Below are positions 1-9,917 of a stretch of DNA of 64,000 nt, one piece after another. The position numbers and the translations under genes are program-made. The notes under the pieces were generated by a model. That model saw only the letters and a program-made list of their open reading frames with translations, was not told where the DNA came from and did no database searches. Origin of the DNA: Nematopogon swammerdamellus (taxonomy: Eukaryota > Arthropoda > Insecta > Lepidoptera > Adelidae); NCBI GenBank assembly GCA_946902875.1, contig OX336345.1:5611395-5675394 (forward strand). The letters are read 5' to 3'. The first letter of the stretch is position 1; each line of letters opens with the position of its first letter.

Positions 1-25
1 ACATTATTCTTACACTACAATAAAA

Positions 26-125
26 GTTAAATTGCAAATTTTAAACACCCCCGACCCCTTAAAAAGTAAAAACTAATTTCCGGTTACTTACTTAAAGGTG
101 CCGGAGCACCGCTAATTAAATAAAA
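26..125. repeat. Single arm of the palindromic element family
   Basis: This stretch resembles one arm of the long hairpin at 1543-1742, including the CCCCCGAC run, the TTACTTACTTAAAGG motif and a CCGCTAA end. It also matches part of that element's outer flank. Identity is imperfect, so it is an older or partial copy. No coding capacity is visible. Confidence 0.6.
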
Positions 126-189
126 CATACTTAAATACACAACGCAAATAACCGCGATTATTTGCGTATACTCTTCTATACTATACGTA

Positions 190-565
190 ATTTTTTTTAA
201 GGAAACTGACAAGATTGGCTGCATCACTTACAACATCCGTGACGTCAGGCCATAACACCGGGTGAACTAGGTGCTATGTAAGTGCTTTCCTTCATTTCAT
301 GTCGGCTACACTGAACTGGACAGAAAACACGAACTATTTATATAGCCGTTTCGACAGACGTGTCGTTCAATGGGGTGGTATCAACCCGGCCCGGATAAAC
401 CCTACCACCTAGTAAGGTAAGAAGGGATGGGACCTACAGTTTAACGTGGAATCTGAACCACGATCAGCCTCCAACGGTCGAGCGGTCACCCATTGAAGTA
501 CTGACCGCGTCTAGGGTTGCTTAATAACAGTCGACCAACCGCACCACTGAGCTACCGAAGCTGGC
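190..565 (-). mobile_element. 5S-headed SINE, subfamily a, full length
   Basis: A near full-length SINE on the - strand. The 3' tail is the T-run at about 191-200 and the head lies near 560. The head contains the 5S rRNA internal promoter-like block (around 485-530) preceded, on the - strand, by a tRNA A-box-like GGTAGCTCAGTGG. The central core and the tail variant GACATGAAATGAAGG place it with the copies at 12752 and 44697. No clear target-site duplication is seen. Confidence 0.85.
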
Positions 566-1204
566 AAGTTTTGAAGTTTTTATGTACACGGTGTTGCAGT
601 TGCCCCCGTAATATTTTAACTGACATAAGGGGGTTATTCTATATGTAACTAAACAACTTCTGTGGCGATTTTTTTTTTTTTTTAAACAAAAAATAAAAAT
701 TTACAACCATACAAATTTTAAATACCTATTCTCAAAATGTATGGAGAAAAACAATTTTTTTTTTCTTCAAATTAAAAAGTCGTAGATCAAAAGTTGTTCT
801 ATTTCACGTACAGAATCACCCCCTTTCGGGTTTTACGGTTGGGGTTGGAACACCGTGTACATCACTTTCAACTGGATTGAACAGGTTAAATTCCACAATT
901 TCAACCTACATTACATAGTAGACCTATCGTTAGCCGTTAGCTTAGATTATTTCACGTGAACGTACGAACGAGTGCAGGTCAAGTTGTCCATAAAATATTG
1001 ACTCGCACGCTGCATTGCTCGAACGCACACTTGCTCGCTCCACATAACGTTGAAGCACACGATCTTCGGACATTCCACAATTTACGAGACGCCATCATCT
1101 CAGTGAGAGGCGAGCCGAGTACTGACTGAGCACACCACTCCAAACTATGCCGCTAACTTGCCTAAGAATATTACCTTATTACACCAATTTGATTATATAG
1201 CTTC
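566..1204. other. Unassigned AT-rich stretch
   Basis: No reading frame, RNA gene or recognisable repeat was found. It has a long T-run near 668-682 and ordinary AT-rich intergenic composition. Confidence 0.5.
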
Positions 1205-1540
1205 AATTATGTACCATACTAGCTTTAAGCCCGCGGCTTCGCTCGCGTGAAATTCGTATTTAAAAAGATGAAAGTAAGTAAGCCCGCAACCGTACCTTTA
1301 TTTCGGCGCGCGGAATAATTCGGTTTGTATGAGAGCCACATCTTAGCGTAACCGGAACTGAATTTTATTTTGCCTATCCTGTGTAGCTAAATGTGCTTGT
1401 ACTAAGTTTAATATAATTCGGATTATCGGTTTAAGAGTTATGGAGGAACATACATACGTACATACATAAAATTTTTCTAAATATCGTCAATTTAGTTTTA
1501 CTATGATGCATAGAGTCTACAAACGTAATATCTCAAAATT
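1205..1540 (-). mobile_element. Helentron-like 3' end and body
   Basis: Read on the - strand, the element ends in a GC-rich hairpin (CGCGAGCGAAGCCGCGGGC) followed by CTAGT near 1220, the form seen at 3' ends of insect Helitron2/Helentron elements. The body to about 1490 is shared with 32218-32500, including a GAGAGCCACATCTTAGCGTA block. No helicase or Rep coding sequence is present, so it is non-autonomous. The class assignment rests on the terminus only. Confidence 0.55.
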
Positions 1541-1542
1541 AA

Positions 1543-1742
1543 AAATTTAAAAAACCCCCGACTCTTAAAAAGTCAAAAATAATTTCCGTTTACTTACTTA
1601 AAGGAGTCGGTGGACCGCTAAGTAAATTCTCGCGCAACTCTTGAGTCTTCATATTTAATTTACTTAGCGGTCCCCCGACTCCTTTAAGTAAGTAAACGGA
1701 AATTATTTTTGACTTTTTAAGAGTCGGGGGTTTTTTAAATTT
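1543..1742. repeat. Near-perfect palindrome, 86-bp arms
   Basis: Left arm 1543-1628 and right arm 1657-1742 are reverse complements with one mismatch that I can see, around a 28-bp spacer. The arms contain CCCCCGACTCTTAAAAAGTC and TTACTTACTTAAAGGAGTCG. A partial arm copy at 26-125 shows that this is a dispersed family, not a local accident. Confidence 0.85.
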
Positions 1743-2010
1743 GTAATTTAACTTTTATTTCAAGCTTTTTAAAAAAACCGCATGCAAATCGGTCCTCTTT
1801 TTATTAAGATAATTATTTTTTTTATTACTTAATTACTTTATTACTTTATTACAAACATAGCTAAGAACCATCCCGATTAAACAAGCTTCCTAATAAAAAA
1901 ACCGCATCCAAATCGGTCCATCCGTTTGGGAGCTACGATGCCACAGACAGACACACACACACACACGTCAAACTTATAACACCCCTCCGTTTTTTTCGTC
2001 GGGGGTTAAT
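1743..2010. repeat. Dispersed repeat with (AC)n tract
   Basis: It contains the phrase AAACCGCATCCAAATCGGTCC (one base longer in variant form, present twice in related form near 1778 and 1899) followed by an (AC)n run at about 1949-1967 and GGGGGTTA. This is a common terminal region of moth dispersed elements. The family is not assigned and there is no coding sequence. Confidence 0.45.
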
Positions 2011-2145
2011 AAAACAAAGTAACTTACTCCATGACCGTCCCTTACAGATTTATTATTAGTATTGATGAGACTCGTTATTGATGAATGCCTTTATTACGAC
2101 AGGAGGGACTGGCTCTAGGTTGATGTCTTCTCTTTCAAATCCATG

Positions 2146-2520
2146 TTAACCTTGATTTCTGAAATGCCTACTTACGCACATATGTACATACCATTGCGCT
2201 GTATACCGACCATCGGGGTAAGGAAAGTAATCGGTGTTGTGCAGCAAGAACTCGGGTAAATTACGCACAACGACCACATCGTTTATTAGGACAACTATCA
2301 AGCAAGTAAGGCACGAAGACCTACTGCATGATTGTGGGAAGGCCATGTCAAGGTGAGAGGTGGCTAACTTGTCGCCCTTTAGCACGGTATCTTTCCGTTT
2401 TGTTATTGAAAGCGTGACATGTACACCGAGGCACCCATAAGGTGTCTAACGACGCCCATGGACATTCGGTCGTATGCGTCAGTCACCTTTTACGAGATGC
2501 AGCGGTTCTATTCTTAAAAA
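2146..2520 (-). repeat. TATG-tailed dispersed element, divergent copy
   Basis: A diverged copy of the element seen best at 12093-12430 and 59343-59665. On the - strand it keeps the segments CTAAAGGGCGAC, ACCTCTCACCTTG and the CAGCACAACACCGATTAC-like stretch. The end towards 2146 holds the degraded TATG-rich tail. A short reading frame recurs in several copies but is a by-product of the repeat. Confidence 0.6.
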
Positions 2521-3135
2521 ATTTCAGTTTAGGTTTTCTCAAGGCAGATTAGCCCGACGCGTGGAGACTACTGTTTAAAAAAAAATATATATTTTACGCA
2601 GTGCCAAATGTCCACGACAAAAATAAGAATGAAAAAGACGTTTCTTGGCAAGACCGGCCACTGCAAAAATAAACAAACGAAGTAATGAAGATTTTTCATG
2701 CCCGTCGAAATCGTATGCACCAGTGCTGAACTATTCGCCCTGATGAAATACTTTCGTAAAAACAATGCCGTTTCAATTAGGCTCCACATAAAAACATTTA
2801 ATCGCAAGGTCGATCGAACTATGTCGAATTAAGTAAAAGTGGTTGACACTAAAACTGGGATTTCTCCTAATCGATGGATTGCAATTTGCAATGCAAACAC
2901 ATTTTTTGCTTATATCTAAAACAATTTTATTTTGTAAATACATATTATTTACAAAAAATTGCCTTCTGTATTCCATCTGGTCGATCTAACGACAGTTGCC
3001 CGAGTTTTTTCACGTCGTCGATCGTTTTAAAAAATTTTTCTCAGCAGCTACTGTTGCGGTAACTGGAATTTCATCTCGCCCAAGCCTCCTCGGAGAAGAA
3101 ATTTGAGCCGCTCACAATATTAAACCGTCAACAAA
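2521..3135. other. Upstream flank of the Toll gene
   Basis: AT-rich sequence with no recognised repeat or gene. It grades into CpG-rich DNA at about 3180-3330. Distal control elements for the receptor could lie here, but no motif is specific enough to name. Confidence 0.4.
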
Positions 3136-3359
3136 AATGTTCTCGCATAAACATCATTTTCGAAGGTTTAAAACTCGCGTGCCATCTGTTGTGGGCCGCT
3201 GCAGTGCGCTGCGGGCTCTCTCCCCTCGCTCCACGCCCGCCGCCGACCCGCGCCCCGCGCCGCTCCATCCCACCCGTTGCCACCGCCCGCTCCGTGCGCC
3301 CGCCCGTCCCCCACTTCACCGCCGATACCCATGCGGCTTTCGTTCAAACTTACGACAGG

Positions 3360-3393
3360 TCAGTTACCGCTCGATCGCAAGGGAGCATGGACG
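3360..3393 (+). promoter_or_regulatory. Candidate TATA-less Inr + DPE core promoter
   Basis: TCAGT at 3360-3364 matches the arthropod initiator. With its A at 3362 as +1, the bases at +28 to +32 (3389-3393) read GGACG, which fits the downstream promoter element consensus RGWYV at the required spacing. No TATA box lies about 30 bp upstream and the flank is CpG-rich. The resulting leader would be about 190 nt. An alternative reading is that CAGGTCAGT here is a 5' splice donor. Confidence 0.4.
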
Positions 3394-3458
3394 TACGGCA
3401 AGTTTTGAAGTTTTCGCTCCGGTGTTTACATGTTACAAAGTGCCGTGGATGCGTGTAG
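3387..3458 (+). promoter_or_regulatory. Upstream ORF 1 in the Toll leader
   Basis: A 23-codon reading frame starts at ATG 3387 and stops with TAG 3456-3458, within the likely leader of the receptor mRNA. It overlaps upstream ORF 2 by 10 bases. If the leader is as proposed, ribosomes meet this ATG first, which would limit initiation at the receptor start. Peptide function is not implied. Confidence 0.35.
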
Positions 3459-3547
3459 AGATACTTACAGTGACTCGTAGACGCATCGGGGCTCGCCCGC
3501 AAAGAGCCGTAGCGTGTGGACTGTTACAAATGTGTGTTTCGTCGTGA
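3449..3547 (+). promoter_or_regulatory. Upstream ORF 2, ends 4 nt before the Toll ATG
   Basis: A 32-codon frame from ATG 3449 to TGA 3545-3547, out of frame with the receptor. Its stop is separated from the receptor ATG at 3552 by only 4 bases. That leaves little room for scanning ribosomes to reacquire initiation factors, so it would be expected to repress receptor translation. This is inference from position only. Confidence 0.35.
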
Positions 3548-3551
3548 CGCC

Positions 3552-6500
3552 ATGATAACGAACTTATTCAAAATGTTTTTACTGAAAGTCGTGTTGTGCG
3601 TGTCGGTGTGTGTGTGCGCTGCGCGCGCACGGCCCGCGCCGCCCGCCCCTAGCGGCTGTCAATGGGACTACTCGGACTCCAAGTTGAGTGAATCTAACTT
3701 TCTCACGTGCAACATTAGAACCATCGGCTCGGCGGACCTTCTCTTTAAGAACATCACGACGGCGCAGGCGTACAACGTCAACAAGTTGAAGTTGACGTGC
3801 ACGGATTTGTTGTTCTTCGAGAGCTCTCTCCACATGAACACGGGCAGCTTCCTCGGACAGCTGCGACAGCTGGAGGACTTGCGCATTGAGTTTTGCAAGA
3901 TTCGGTATGTGCCGGCAACAGTGCTGTCCCCGCTGCGCGACCTCACGGCCCTCACCCTCCGCTCATACAACACCGACTGGCCCGCCATGACAATGGAGTT
4001 TCACGCCGAAAGTTTCCGAGGTTTGATGGAACTTCGTTCGCTCGATCTCGGCGACAATAATATTTACACGCTCCCCTCGGAAGTGTTTTGCCCTCTCTTC
4101 AGTTTGGAATCTCTCAACTTAACCGACAATAGAATACAAGACATATCCGATATTGGATTTTCGGACTGGGGTAAGGGACCGATCGCTCCAGGTAAATCGT
4201 GCAACACCGGATTAAAGATGCTCGACTTGTCTCACAACAATGTTCTCAGATTGCCAGATAATGGGCTCTCTAGTTTGAGATCGCTTGAAGTTTTGAACAT
4301 TCAGAATAATCTGATTAGTGAGATAGGAGACCGAGCATTTGTCGGGTTAAGCTCTTTGAGAGTTTTGAATTTATCAGGCAACAAGCTCGTTGCAGTCCCG
4401 CCTGAATTGTTTCAGTCATCCCGAATGATTAGGCAGATCTCTATCTCCAACAACTCTCTCACTGTACTCGCCCCTGGATTACTGGAGGGACTGGACCAAT
4501 TACAACATTTGGATTTATCCAAGAACCATTTAACTAACGATTGGGTGAACAGAGACACTTTTGCCGGATTAATAAGACTCATTATTTTGAATCTTTCACA
4601 CAACTCCCTCACACGTTTGGACCCAAAACTATTTCAAGATCTAAACAACCTACAAGTTCTGAACTTGGACAACAATAATATTGAATCAATCAGCAATGGA
4701 GCTTTCGCTGAACTCAAAAACTTACACATGCTGACTATATCTCAAAACAAGTTGAAGGCTTTGGGCGAACACACATTTTCCAACCTTTTTGTATTGAATC
4801 AACTTTATTTGGACAACAATGAATTAAAAACTATTCATGAAATATCATTTGAAAATATTACTTACCTACAAGATCTGGGGTTGAATGGAAACCAACTCAA
4901 CACGATTCCTGACGGCATTAAAAAGCTACGATTTCTAAAATCTCTCGATATTGGCAAAAACAACATCACTTCTGTCAAAAATTCTTCGTTCGAGGGTCTC
5001 GAGGAGCTTTATGGACTGAGATTGGTCGACAATCACATCGTAAATCTGCCAAAAGATACTTTCAGTACTCTACCTTCGCTGCAAGTCCTCAATTTGGCTT
5101 CTAATGATATCGAAAATATCGAAAAAGATGCATTCAATTCGAATCCAACATTGAAGGCTATTCGTCTAGATGGAAATAAGTTGAGTGATATTAGAGGAGT
5201 GTTTAACAACTTACAAACACTCGGCTGGTTAAATATCTCGGACAATAAACTGATCTACTTCGACTACAGCTACATGCCGGACGGGCTCGAATGGCTTGAC
5301 ATTCACAATAATAATATCACAAAACTGGACAATGAGTACGACACCAAACGTAAGAATATAAGAATGCTTGACATAAGCTACAATACGCTGGAGTCCGTAG
5401 ACGAAAAATCTATACCTGACTCGATAGAAGTATTATTTTTGAATAATAATAAAATTCACACGATCCAACCAGGTACGTTTTTACAGAAAAAAAATCTCGA
5501 AAAGGTCGTCCTCACCGACAATAAATTGAGAACGGTGGAGCTCTCTGCCTTCACGTTGCCCCATATTCCGAAACATAAAAACGTGCCGAAGTTTTTCATT
5601 GGAAATAATCCATTCGTCTGCAACTGTCACATGATATGGCTTCAAAAAATTAATCTGTGGAATCACATGAGGCAATATCCCCGCTTTGTCGACTTGGACT
5701 CCGTGACGTGCGAGCTGGTTAATAATAAGTACGGCGGAAAGGCTAATTTGATGGACGTGGGAGAAAACCAATTCTTGTGCTCTTACGACACACATTGTTC
5801 CACGCAATGCTTCTGTTGTGAATTCGAAGCGTGTGACTGCAAAATGACATGTCCGGAGGGATGCTCTTGCTTCCACGACAGTAATTGGAGTTCTAACGTC
5901 ATCGATTGTTCAAATGTGGGCTACACTGATATGCCGTCTAAGATCCCAATGGACGCAACAGAACTTTATCTGGACGGTAACAACTTTGGAGCACTGAGTA
6001 ATCACTTATTTATCGGAAAGAAAAAACTACATAAGCTCTACCTCAACAACAGCAACATCAATGCCATAGATAATGATACGTTTAACGGACTACATTCGCT
6101 CAATGTTCTTCACTTGGAGAACAATCAGCTGACTGAAATCAACGGAGGGGAATTTGCTCAGACTAAACACTTAAGAGAGTTATATTTAAACGATAACCTC
6201 CTCACAAGCGCAGCTAACAACTCGTTCGAAAATCTCCCTTCTCTCCGAGTGGCGCACTTTCAAGGAAACAAAATTGTCGATTTGGACAAAAAATTGGCTC
6301 ATCTGGTTCATCTGGAAAATGTGAACGTGCAGGGCAATGTGTTCACCTGTACCTGTGAAAATGTCCTTCCCCTGGAAAACTGGTTCAAGAAAAACTACGA
6401 CGACCCCAATGACATGTTTTGTGCTAGTGAACAAGACTTTTCCTCTAATACGACAGTGCTTGAAATGATTGAAAAGTGCCGCGAGTCTAGTATTATAGAC

Positions 6501-7583
6501 AATACCATACCGACCGAAAACCAACCTTTTCAATATGATGAAGTGAACAGTATAAAATTGAACTTTGTGCCGCTGCTTGCAGTAGTTCTTATAAGTGTGA
6601 TACTAATTTTACTCTTAGGAGCCTTAGTGTTTTCGTTCAGACAGAACGTTCGTTTATGGGCACATTCTAGATACGGTGTGAGACTATTCAAGAGTGCTTC
6701 TATTCAGGAAAGTGAATTGGACAAGGACAGATTGTACGATGGATATACTGTGTATAGCTTATTAGACGACGACTTTGTGACTAAGGTGGTTGCGCCGGAA
6801 TTGGAACACTCCGGTTATACTATGTGTTTTCACTATAGAGATTTACAGTTGAATCATGAAAACTACTTGTCTGACGTAATAACGAATGCTTATGAATCTT
6901 CCAAGCGCTTACTAGTTTTCGTTTCGTTCAACTTTTTGCAAAACGAATGGTCGAAAGTTTCATTCAAGGCCGCCATGAAGAATATAATTGGCTCTATTCA
7001 TCCTTCGATAAGACGTCATCGAGTAGTATTCATACTGACGACTGATGTGAGTGCTTTAAGTTTAGACGCAGACTTCCAAAATTATCTCAAGACGTGCACT
7101 GTTTTATTTTGGGCGGAGAAAAAGTTTTGGCACAAGATAAGATACGTCATGCCCGACATTTCCAACTTGCAATGGAAAGACGACGCTATTAATTATAACC
7201 ACACCGTCTGTCCAAACGCTAGGAGACATCCCAATAGGTACACCGCTTCTCCCACTGCCCCGGAGCAGTGGTATAAGTATGACGCGATCCCTCCCCAGGT
7301 GGCCGCAAATGCTAATGTTATGGGCCCCGAGGACGATACGTCGATGTTGACGAATACCACCCTCACCAGCCAAATTCACGACGGCGATCCTCTGAACCAC
7401 AGTTATATTTCCATCGACACTCAGAACTACGAGCAGCCATACGGCGGTCGCCCCAGGCCTAGCACCCTGCGCAGACCGCACAACCACCACTCACCCTCGA
7501 TGTTAGACGAGCAAGGCTACCTCCAGCCCCGCGCCTCGCTGCACGAGTGCCTACCACAGACACATTTACCGAGTCACAGATGA
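3552..7583 (+). CDS. Toll-7/18w-like: Toll-like receptor, long Toll-6/7/8/18w class (Toll-7/18w-like)
   Basis: An intronless type I membrane receptor of 1343 residues. The start is the ATG at 3552 (GACGCC before it, purine at -3). An in-frame GTG at 3516 is not a plausible eukaryotic start. Residues 1-25 form a signal peptide. About 23 leucine-rich repeats span residues ~85-680. A cysteine cluster follows (NPFVCNC near 686 to CDCKMTCPEGCSC near 765), then 5-6 further repeats and a second C-terminal cap (VFTCTCEN near 930). A single transmembrane helix lies at ~1003-1028 and a TIR domain at ~1062-1202. Box 1 reads YDGYTVYS, box 2 HYRDLQLN, and the FW of box 3 is present. A low-complexity tail of ~140 residues ends the protein. 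This multi-cysteine-cluster layout fits insect Tolls used in epithelial patterning and cell interactions, with immune roles proposed for some. The NTDWPAMTMEF segment suggests Toll-7/18w rather than Toll-6 or Tollo. That subclass call is from memory of the family and is unchecked. Confidence 0.95.
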   Translation: MITNLFKMFLLKVVLCVSVCVCAARARPAPPAPSGCQWDYSDSKLSESNFLTCNIRTIGSADLLFKNITTAQAYNVNKLKLTCTDLLFFESSLHMNTGSFLGQLRQLEDLRIEFCKIRYVPATVLSPLRDLTALTLRSYNTDWPAMTMEFHAESFRGLMELRSLDLGDNNIYTLPSEVFCPLFSLESLNLTDNRIQDISDIGFSDWGKGPIAPGKSCNTGLKMLDLSHNNVLRLPDNGLSSLRSLEVLNIQNNLISEIGDRAFVGLSSLRVLNLSGNKLVAVPPELFQSSRMIRQISISNNSLTVLAPGLLEGLDQLQHLDLSKNHLTNDWVNRDTFAGLIRLIILNLSHNSLTRLDPKLFQDLNNLQVLNLDNNNIESISNGAFAELKNLHMLTISQNKLKALGEHTFSNLFVLNQLYLDNNELKTIHEISFENITYLQDLGLNGNQLNTIPDGIKKLRFLKSLDIGKNNITSVKNSSFEGLEELYGLRLVDNHIVNLPKDTFSTLPSLQVLNLASNDIENIEKDAFNSNPTLKAIRLDGNKLSDIRGVFNNLQTLGWLNISDNKLIYFDYSYMPDGLEWLDIHNNNITKLDNEYDTKRKNIRMLDISYNTLESVDEKSIPDSIEVLFLNNNKIHTIQPGTFLQKKNLEKVVLTDNKLRTVELSAFTLPHIPKHKNVPKFFIGNNPFVCNCHMIWLQKINLWNHMRQYPRFVDLDSVTCELVNNKYGGKANLMDVGENQFLCSYDTHCSTQCFCCEFEACDCKMTCPEGCSCFHDSNWSSNVIDCSNVGYTDMPSKIPMDATELYLDGNNFGALSNHLFIGKKKLHKLYLNNSNINAIDNDTFNGLHSLNVLHLENNQLTEINGGEFAQTKHLRELYLNDNLLTSAANNSFENLPSLRVAHFQGNKIVDLDKKLAHLVHLENVNVQGNVFTCTCENVLPLENWFKKNYDDPNDMFCASEQDFSSNTTVLEMIEKCRESSIIDNTIPTENQPFQYDEVNSIKLNFVPLLAVVLISVILILLLGALVFSFRQNVRLWAHSRYGVRLFKSASIQESELDKDRLYDGYTVYSLLDDDFVTKVVAPELEHSGYTMCFHYRDLQLNHENYLSDVITNAYESSKRLLVFVSFNFLQNEWSKVSFKAAMKNIIGSIHPSIRRHRVVFILTTDVSALSLDADFQNYLKTCTVLFWAEKKFWHKIRYVMPDISNLQWKDDAINYNHTVCPNARRHPNRYTASPTAPEQWYKYDAIPPQVAANANVMGPEDDTSMLTNTTLTSQIHDGDPLNHSYISIDTQNYEQPYGGRPRPSTLRRPHNHHSPSMLDEQGYLQPRASLHECLPQTHLPSHR

Positions 7584-8178
7584 TTAGGTCAGTTTTTGCT
7601 GCGCTGCTTATCTGTAGACACTTCAACAAATGCCTCGTCACATTCCACACACGTGTAGGTACCTAATGTTATTTGTAGAAAGTTGTCTGCATGCTTATTT
7701 TAGTATGTGATGATATGTTCTGAACTTATGTAACTATACATATGTTATTTATAAGTTAGTGCACAGTTATAGTTCGGCCGCACAGAGAATGCGTTCGTGA
7801 CGTGTCTGTCAGTTGGTCATTTCATCAATCATTCTATACAAGTTTTTATTACTCACTGCACGTTCGAACACAGGTAATTATGAACATTTTCTATTGTTTA
7901 TACGGTTTCGTACTATTTTGACAAGCTTGTCGTACTTTTTACGCAATCCAGACTGGCGTCACTGTGACCAACTGGCAGACGTCAAGAACGCATTCTCCCA
8001 GCGCAGCGGCCGGATTTTAGTAATAATTATTATGACGGCCGAATCTGACTTGGTTTGTGACTTTACCGGTTCAACTCCGGTTCTTCCGATTAAATCGCAT
8101 ATAGACTCAACTTTTCATGAGACGTTCCTGTAATTTTGTAAATGTATTAATGCAGTCCAAGTTAGTTATTATAAAATT

Positions 8179-8184
8179 AATAAA
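8179..8184 (+). terminator. Candidate proximal poly(A) signal
   Basis: AATAAA about 600 bases after the Toll stop codon. Use of this site would give a shorter 3' UTR. Evidence is the hexamer alone. Confidence 0.3.
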
Positions 8185-8687
8185 TTGTATTTAATATTCG
8201 ATCGTCTGATGTAAAGACTGTGTAGATATTGTATTATAGATCTAAGTTTAAACTATGCTAAAATGTGATAAACTTTATCTTGCTTAATTCATACCTACTA
8301 ACTTTATAGCATAGTCATTGTAGATTGACTTGACAGAACTACGATATATATTATTAAACTCGTCTTTGCGTTTACTTTACTTTAATATTGTATTTAAAAT
8401 AACGTACTAAAATAATAACATATAGGAGACTGATTTGCCTACATATATGTATACAACGCAAATTGCCTAAAAATATTTTGCCTCAATATGCATAATAATT
8501 GTAATAAAAATGTTTAACCATTTCATGATTGCCAGTATGCATACTTAAAGTAAATTATATTACATAACTATAATTTACGACTAGATAAATCGAATTACCG
8601 AGTTAACTATTTTTGTATAAATTATATCTCACTGTTACCAAATATAGTGTAAATATTATAAATGTCTAGCGTGTAATCTTGTACATA

Positions 8688-8693
8688 AATAAA
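8688..8693 (+). terminator. Main candidate poly(A) signal of Toll
   Basis: AATAAA followed after about 10 bases by an A-run (8702-8712), giving a cleavage site near 8705. A further AATAAA lies at 8814-8819 and could be an alternative end. Confidence 0.5.
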
Positions 8694-8719
8694 TTTTGTA
8701 GAAAAAAAAAAACATAATT

Positions 8720-9064
8720 TTACTAGTCAATGCCTTAAATTATCACCGATTGTTTAGTGAACCATATTATAAATTTAATATGTGCTATTGTTATATTCGA
8801 CGAATTTAACGAAAATAAAATTCAAATAACTATTATGCAATTTGTTTTATTCTTCATTTATTATTGTCATCTGTTCTCAGATATTACTAAATAATTTCGA
8901 ATACACAATATACACTTAGGTCATTTTGAGCAATTTTGATATTTAATGAATATATACATACTCGTACATTCATAGTAATGTTCTGTAAATGTAAACTTTA
9001 GCACTCTCTCCCACTCTGTTTCATTACCATTCCATTACATTATTGGTTATGAAACTGTACCTAA
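8720..9064. other. Unassigned AT-rich downstream flank
   Basis: Nothing beyond low-complexity AT-rich sequence and a second AATAAA at 8814 is seen. Confidence 0.4.
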
Positions 9065-9215
9065 TAGAATAGAATAGAAACTTTTTAGAGCATACCATTG
9101 AGAGAAGAACAATACACAACAAGAAACAAGAAATACAGAAGTGCGCAAAGGCGGACTTATCACCGCAAGTGATTTCTTCCAGTCAAACTTTAACCTACTA
9201 CCTCTTACCTAATTA
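9065..9215. repeat. Dispersed repeat with AAAGGCGGACTTATC motif
   Basis: It begins with (AATAG)-like repeats and carries GCGCAAAGGCGGACTTATCA followed by AAGTGATTTCTTCCAGTCAA. The same block recurs at 45655-45800 and, more degraded, at 14600-14690, 17885-18012 and 43450-43510. It is probably the 3' end of a retroposon. No ORF. Confidence 0.6.
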
Positions 9216-9505
9216 GCTCTACAATAAATAAGATACAATTTGTTCGAAATAGACAGAACTTGGAATGGATATGATTTAAAAACAAATGAACACTCAATTA
9301 AGTTTTGATGAAATAAGTTGTATACCTATATTTATATATATTAAATTTAATTTCATATAGCTTTATTAGGGCCTATTCATCTTAATTTAATAATATATGT
9401 TCCGTGGTGGACTTATATGGAATAGGTTTCACTGATTGCCAGAAACAGCATTACGCAAGATAATATATTTGTATCTCTATTTTACCTAGAGCTCTAGACC
9501 TTTTA
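9216..9505. other. Unassigned AT-rich stretch
   Basis: No gene, repeat copy or RNA structure was recognised. Confidence 0.4.
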
Positions 9506-9622
9506 AAACTTTTATTGTTAAGTAAGAATAAGCCGATTTGGCTGACATGGCCACTGTGTGTAAATTACACACAGTGACCATGTCGGCCAAATTTGCTTAT
9601 TCTCACTTATAAACAATAAAAA
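9506..9622. repeat. Hairpin-type short inverted repeat
   Basis: Two arms of about 56 bp meet at GTGTGTAAATTACACAC near 9563. Arms share CTTTTATTGTT, AAGAATAAGC and TTTGGC.GACATGG. The arms differ at a few positions, so this is an aged foldback element or MITE. Confidence 0.75.
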
Positions 9623-9663
9623 CTTACTTGTTATAAACAATGTCTTATAAACTTCTTCTTTTT

Positions 9664-9917
9664 AATATATAAGGTCTTTCATTAGTAGGTAATAGTACGC
9701 TTAGGGGTGTATCAGATACTGATCACGTTCCCCATACATATTTTTTTTTCGGATATCAAATACCTACCCATCCTACTAAAATAATAGTTTATTGAACAAA
9801 TTATTTCTTAGCATGGGTAGGTATATGATATCGAAAAAAAAATGGTGTATGGGGAACGTGATCAGTATCTGATACACATAAGCGTACTATTACCTACTAA
9901 TGAAAGAACTTATATAT
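9664..9917. mobile_element. MITE-like element with ~105-bp inverted repeats
   Basis: Left arm 9664-9778 and right arm 9806-9917 are inverted copies carrying TTTCATTAGTAGGTAATAGT and ATCAGATACTGATCACGTTC. The outer ends read ATATAAGGTCTTTCATTAGT, close to the ends of the element at 22276-22666 (ATATAAGGTGTTTCGTTAGT), which suggests one superfamily. There is no internal transposase. Confidence 0.8.

Larger units (their letters stand above)
7584..8712 (+). other. 3' UTR of the Toll gene
   Basis: AT-rich sequence between the TGA stop and the best poly(A) site, with no repeat family recognised inside it. A 106-codon open frame at 7813-8133 is judged accidental. A UTR of about 1.1 kb is normal for an insect receptor gene. 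Confidence 0.6.

Noticed and set aside
3137..3547. 136-codon frame in the Toll leader
   Set aside because: It lies in CpG-rich leader/promoter sequence, has biased Arg/Pro/Ala content and no domain. Only its last 32 codons are considered, as an upstream ORF.
3516..3551. In-frame extension of the Toll ORF to a GTG at 3516
   Set aside because: GTG is not a normal eukaryotic start and the added residues precede a clear signal peptide that begins at ATG 3552.
7813..8133. 106-codon ORF in the Toll 3' UTR
   Set aside because: Within the UTR upstream of the main poly(A) signal, with no domain and no promoter.
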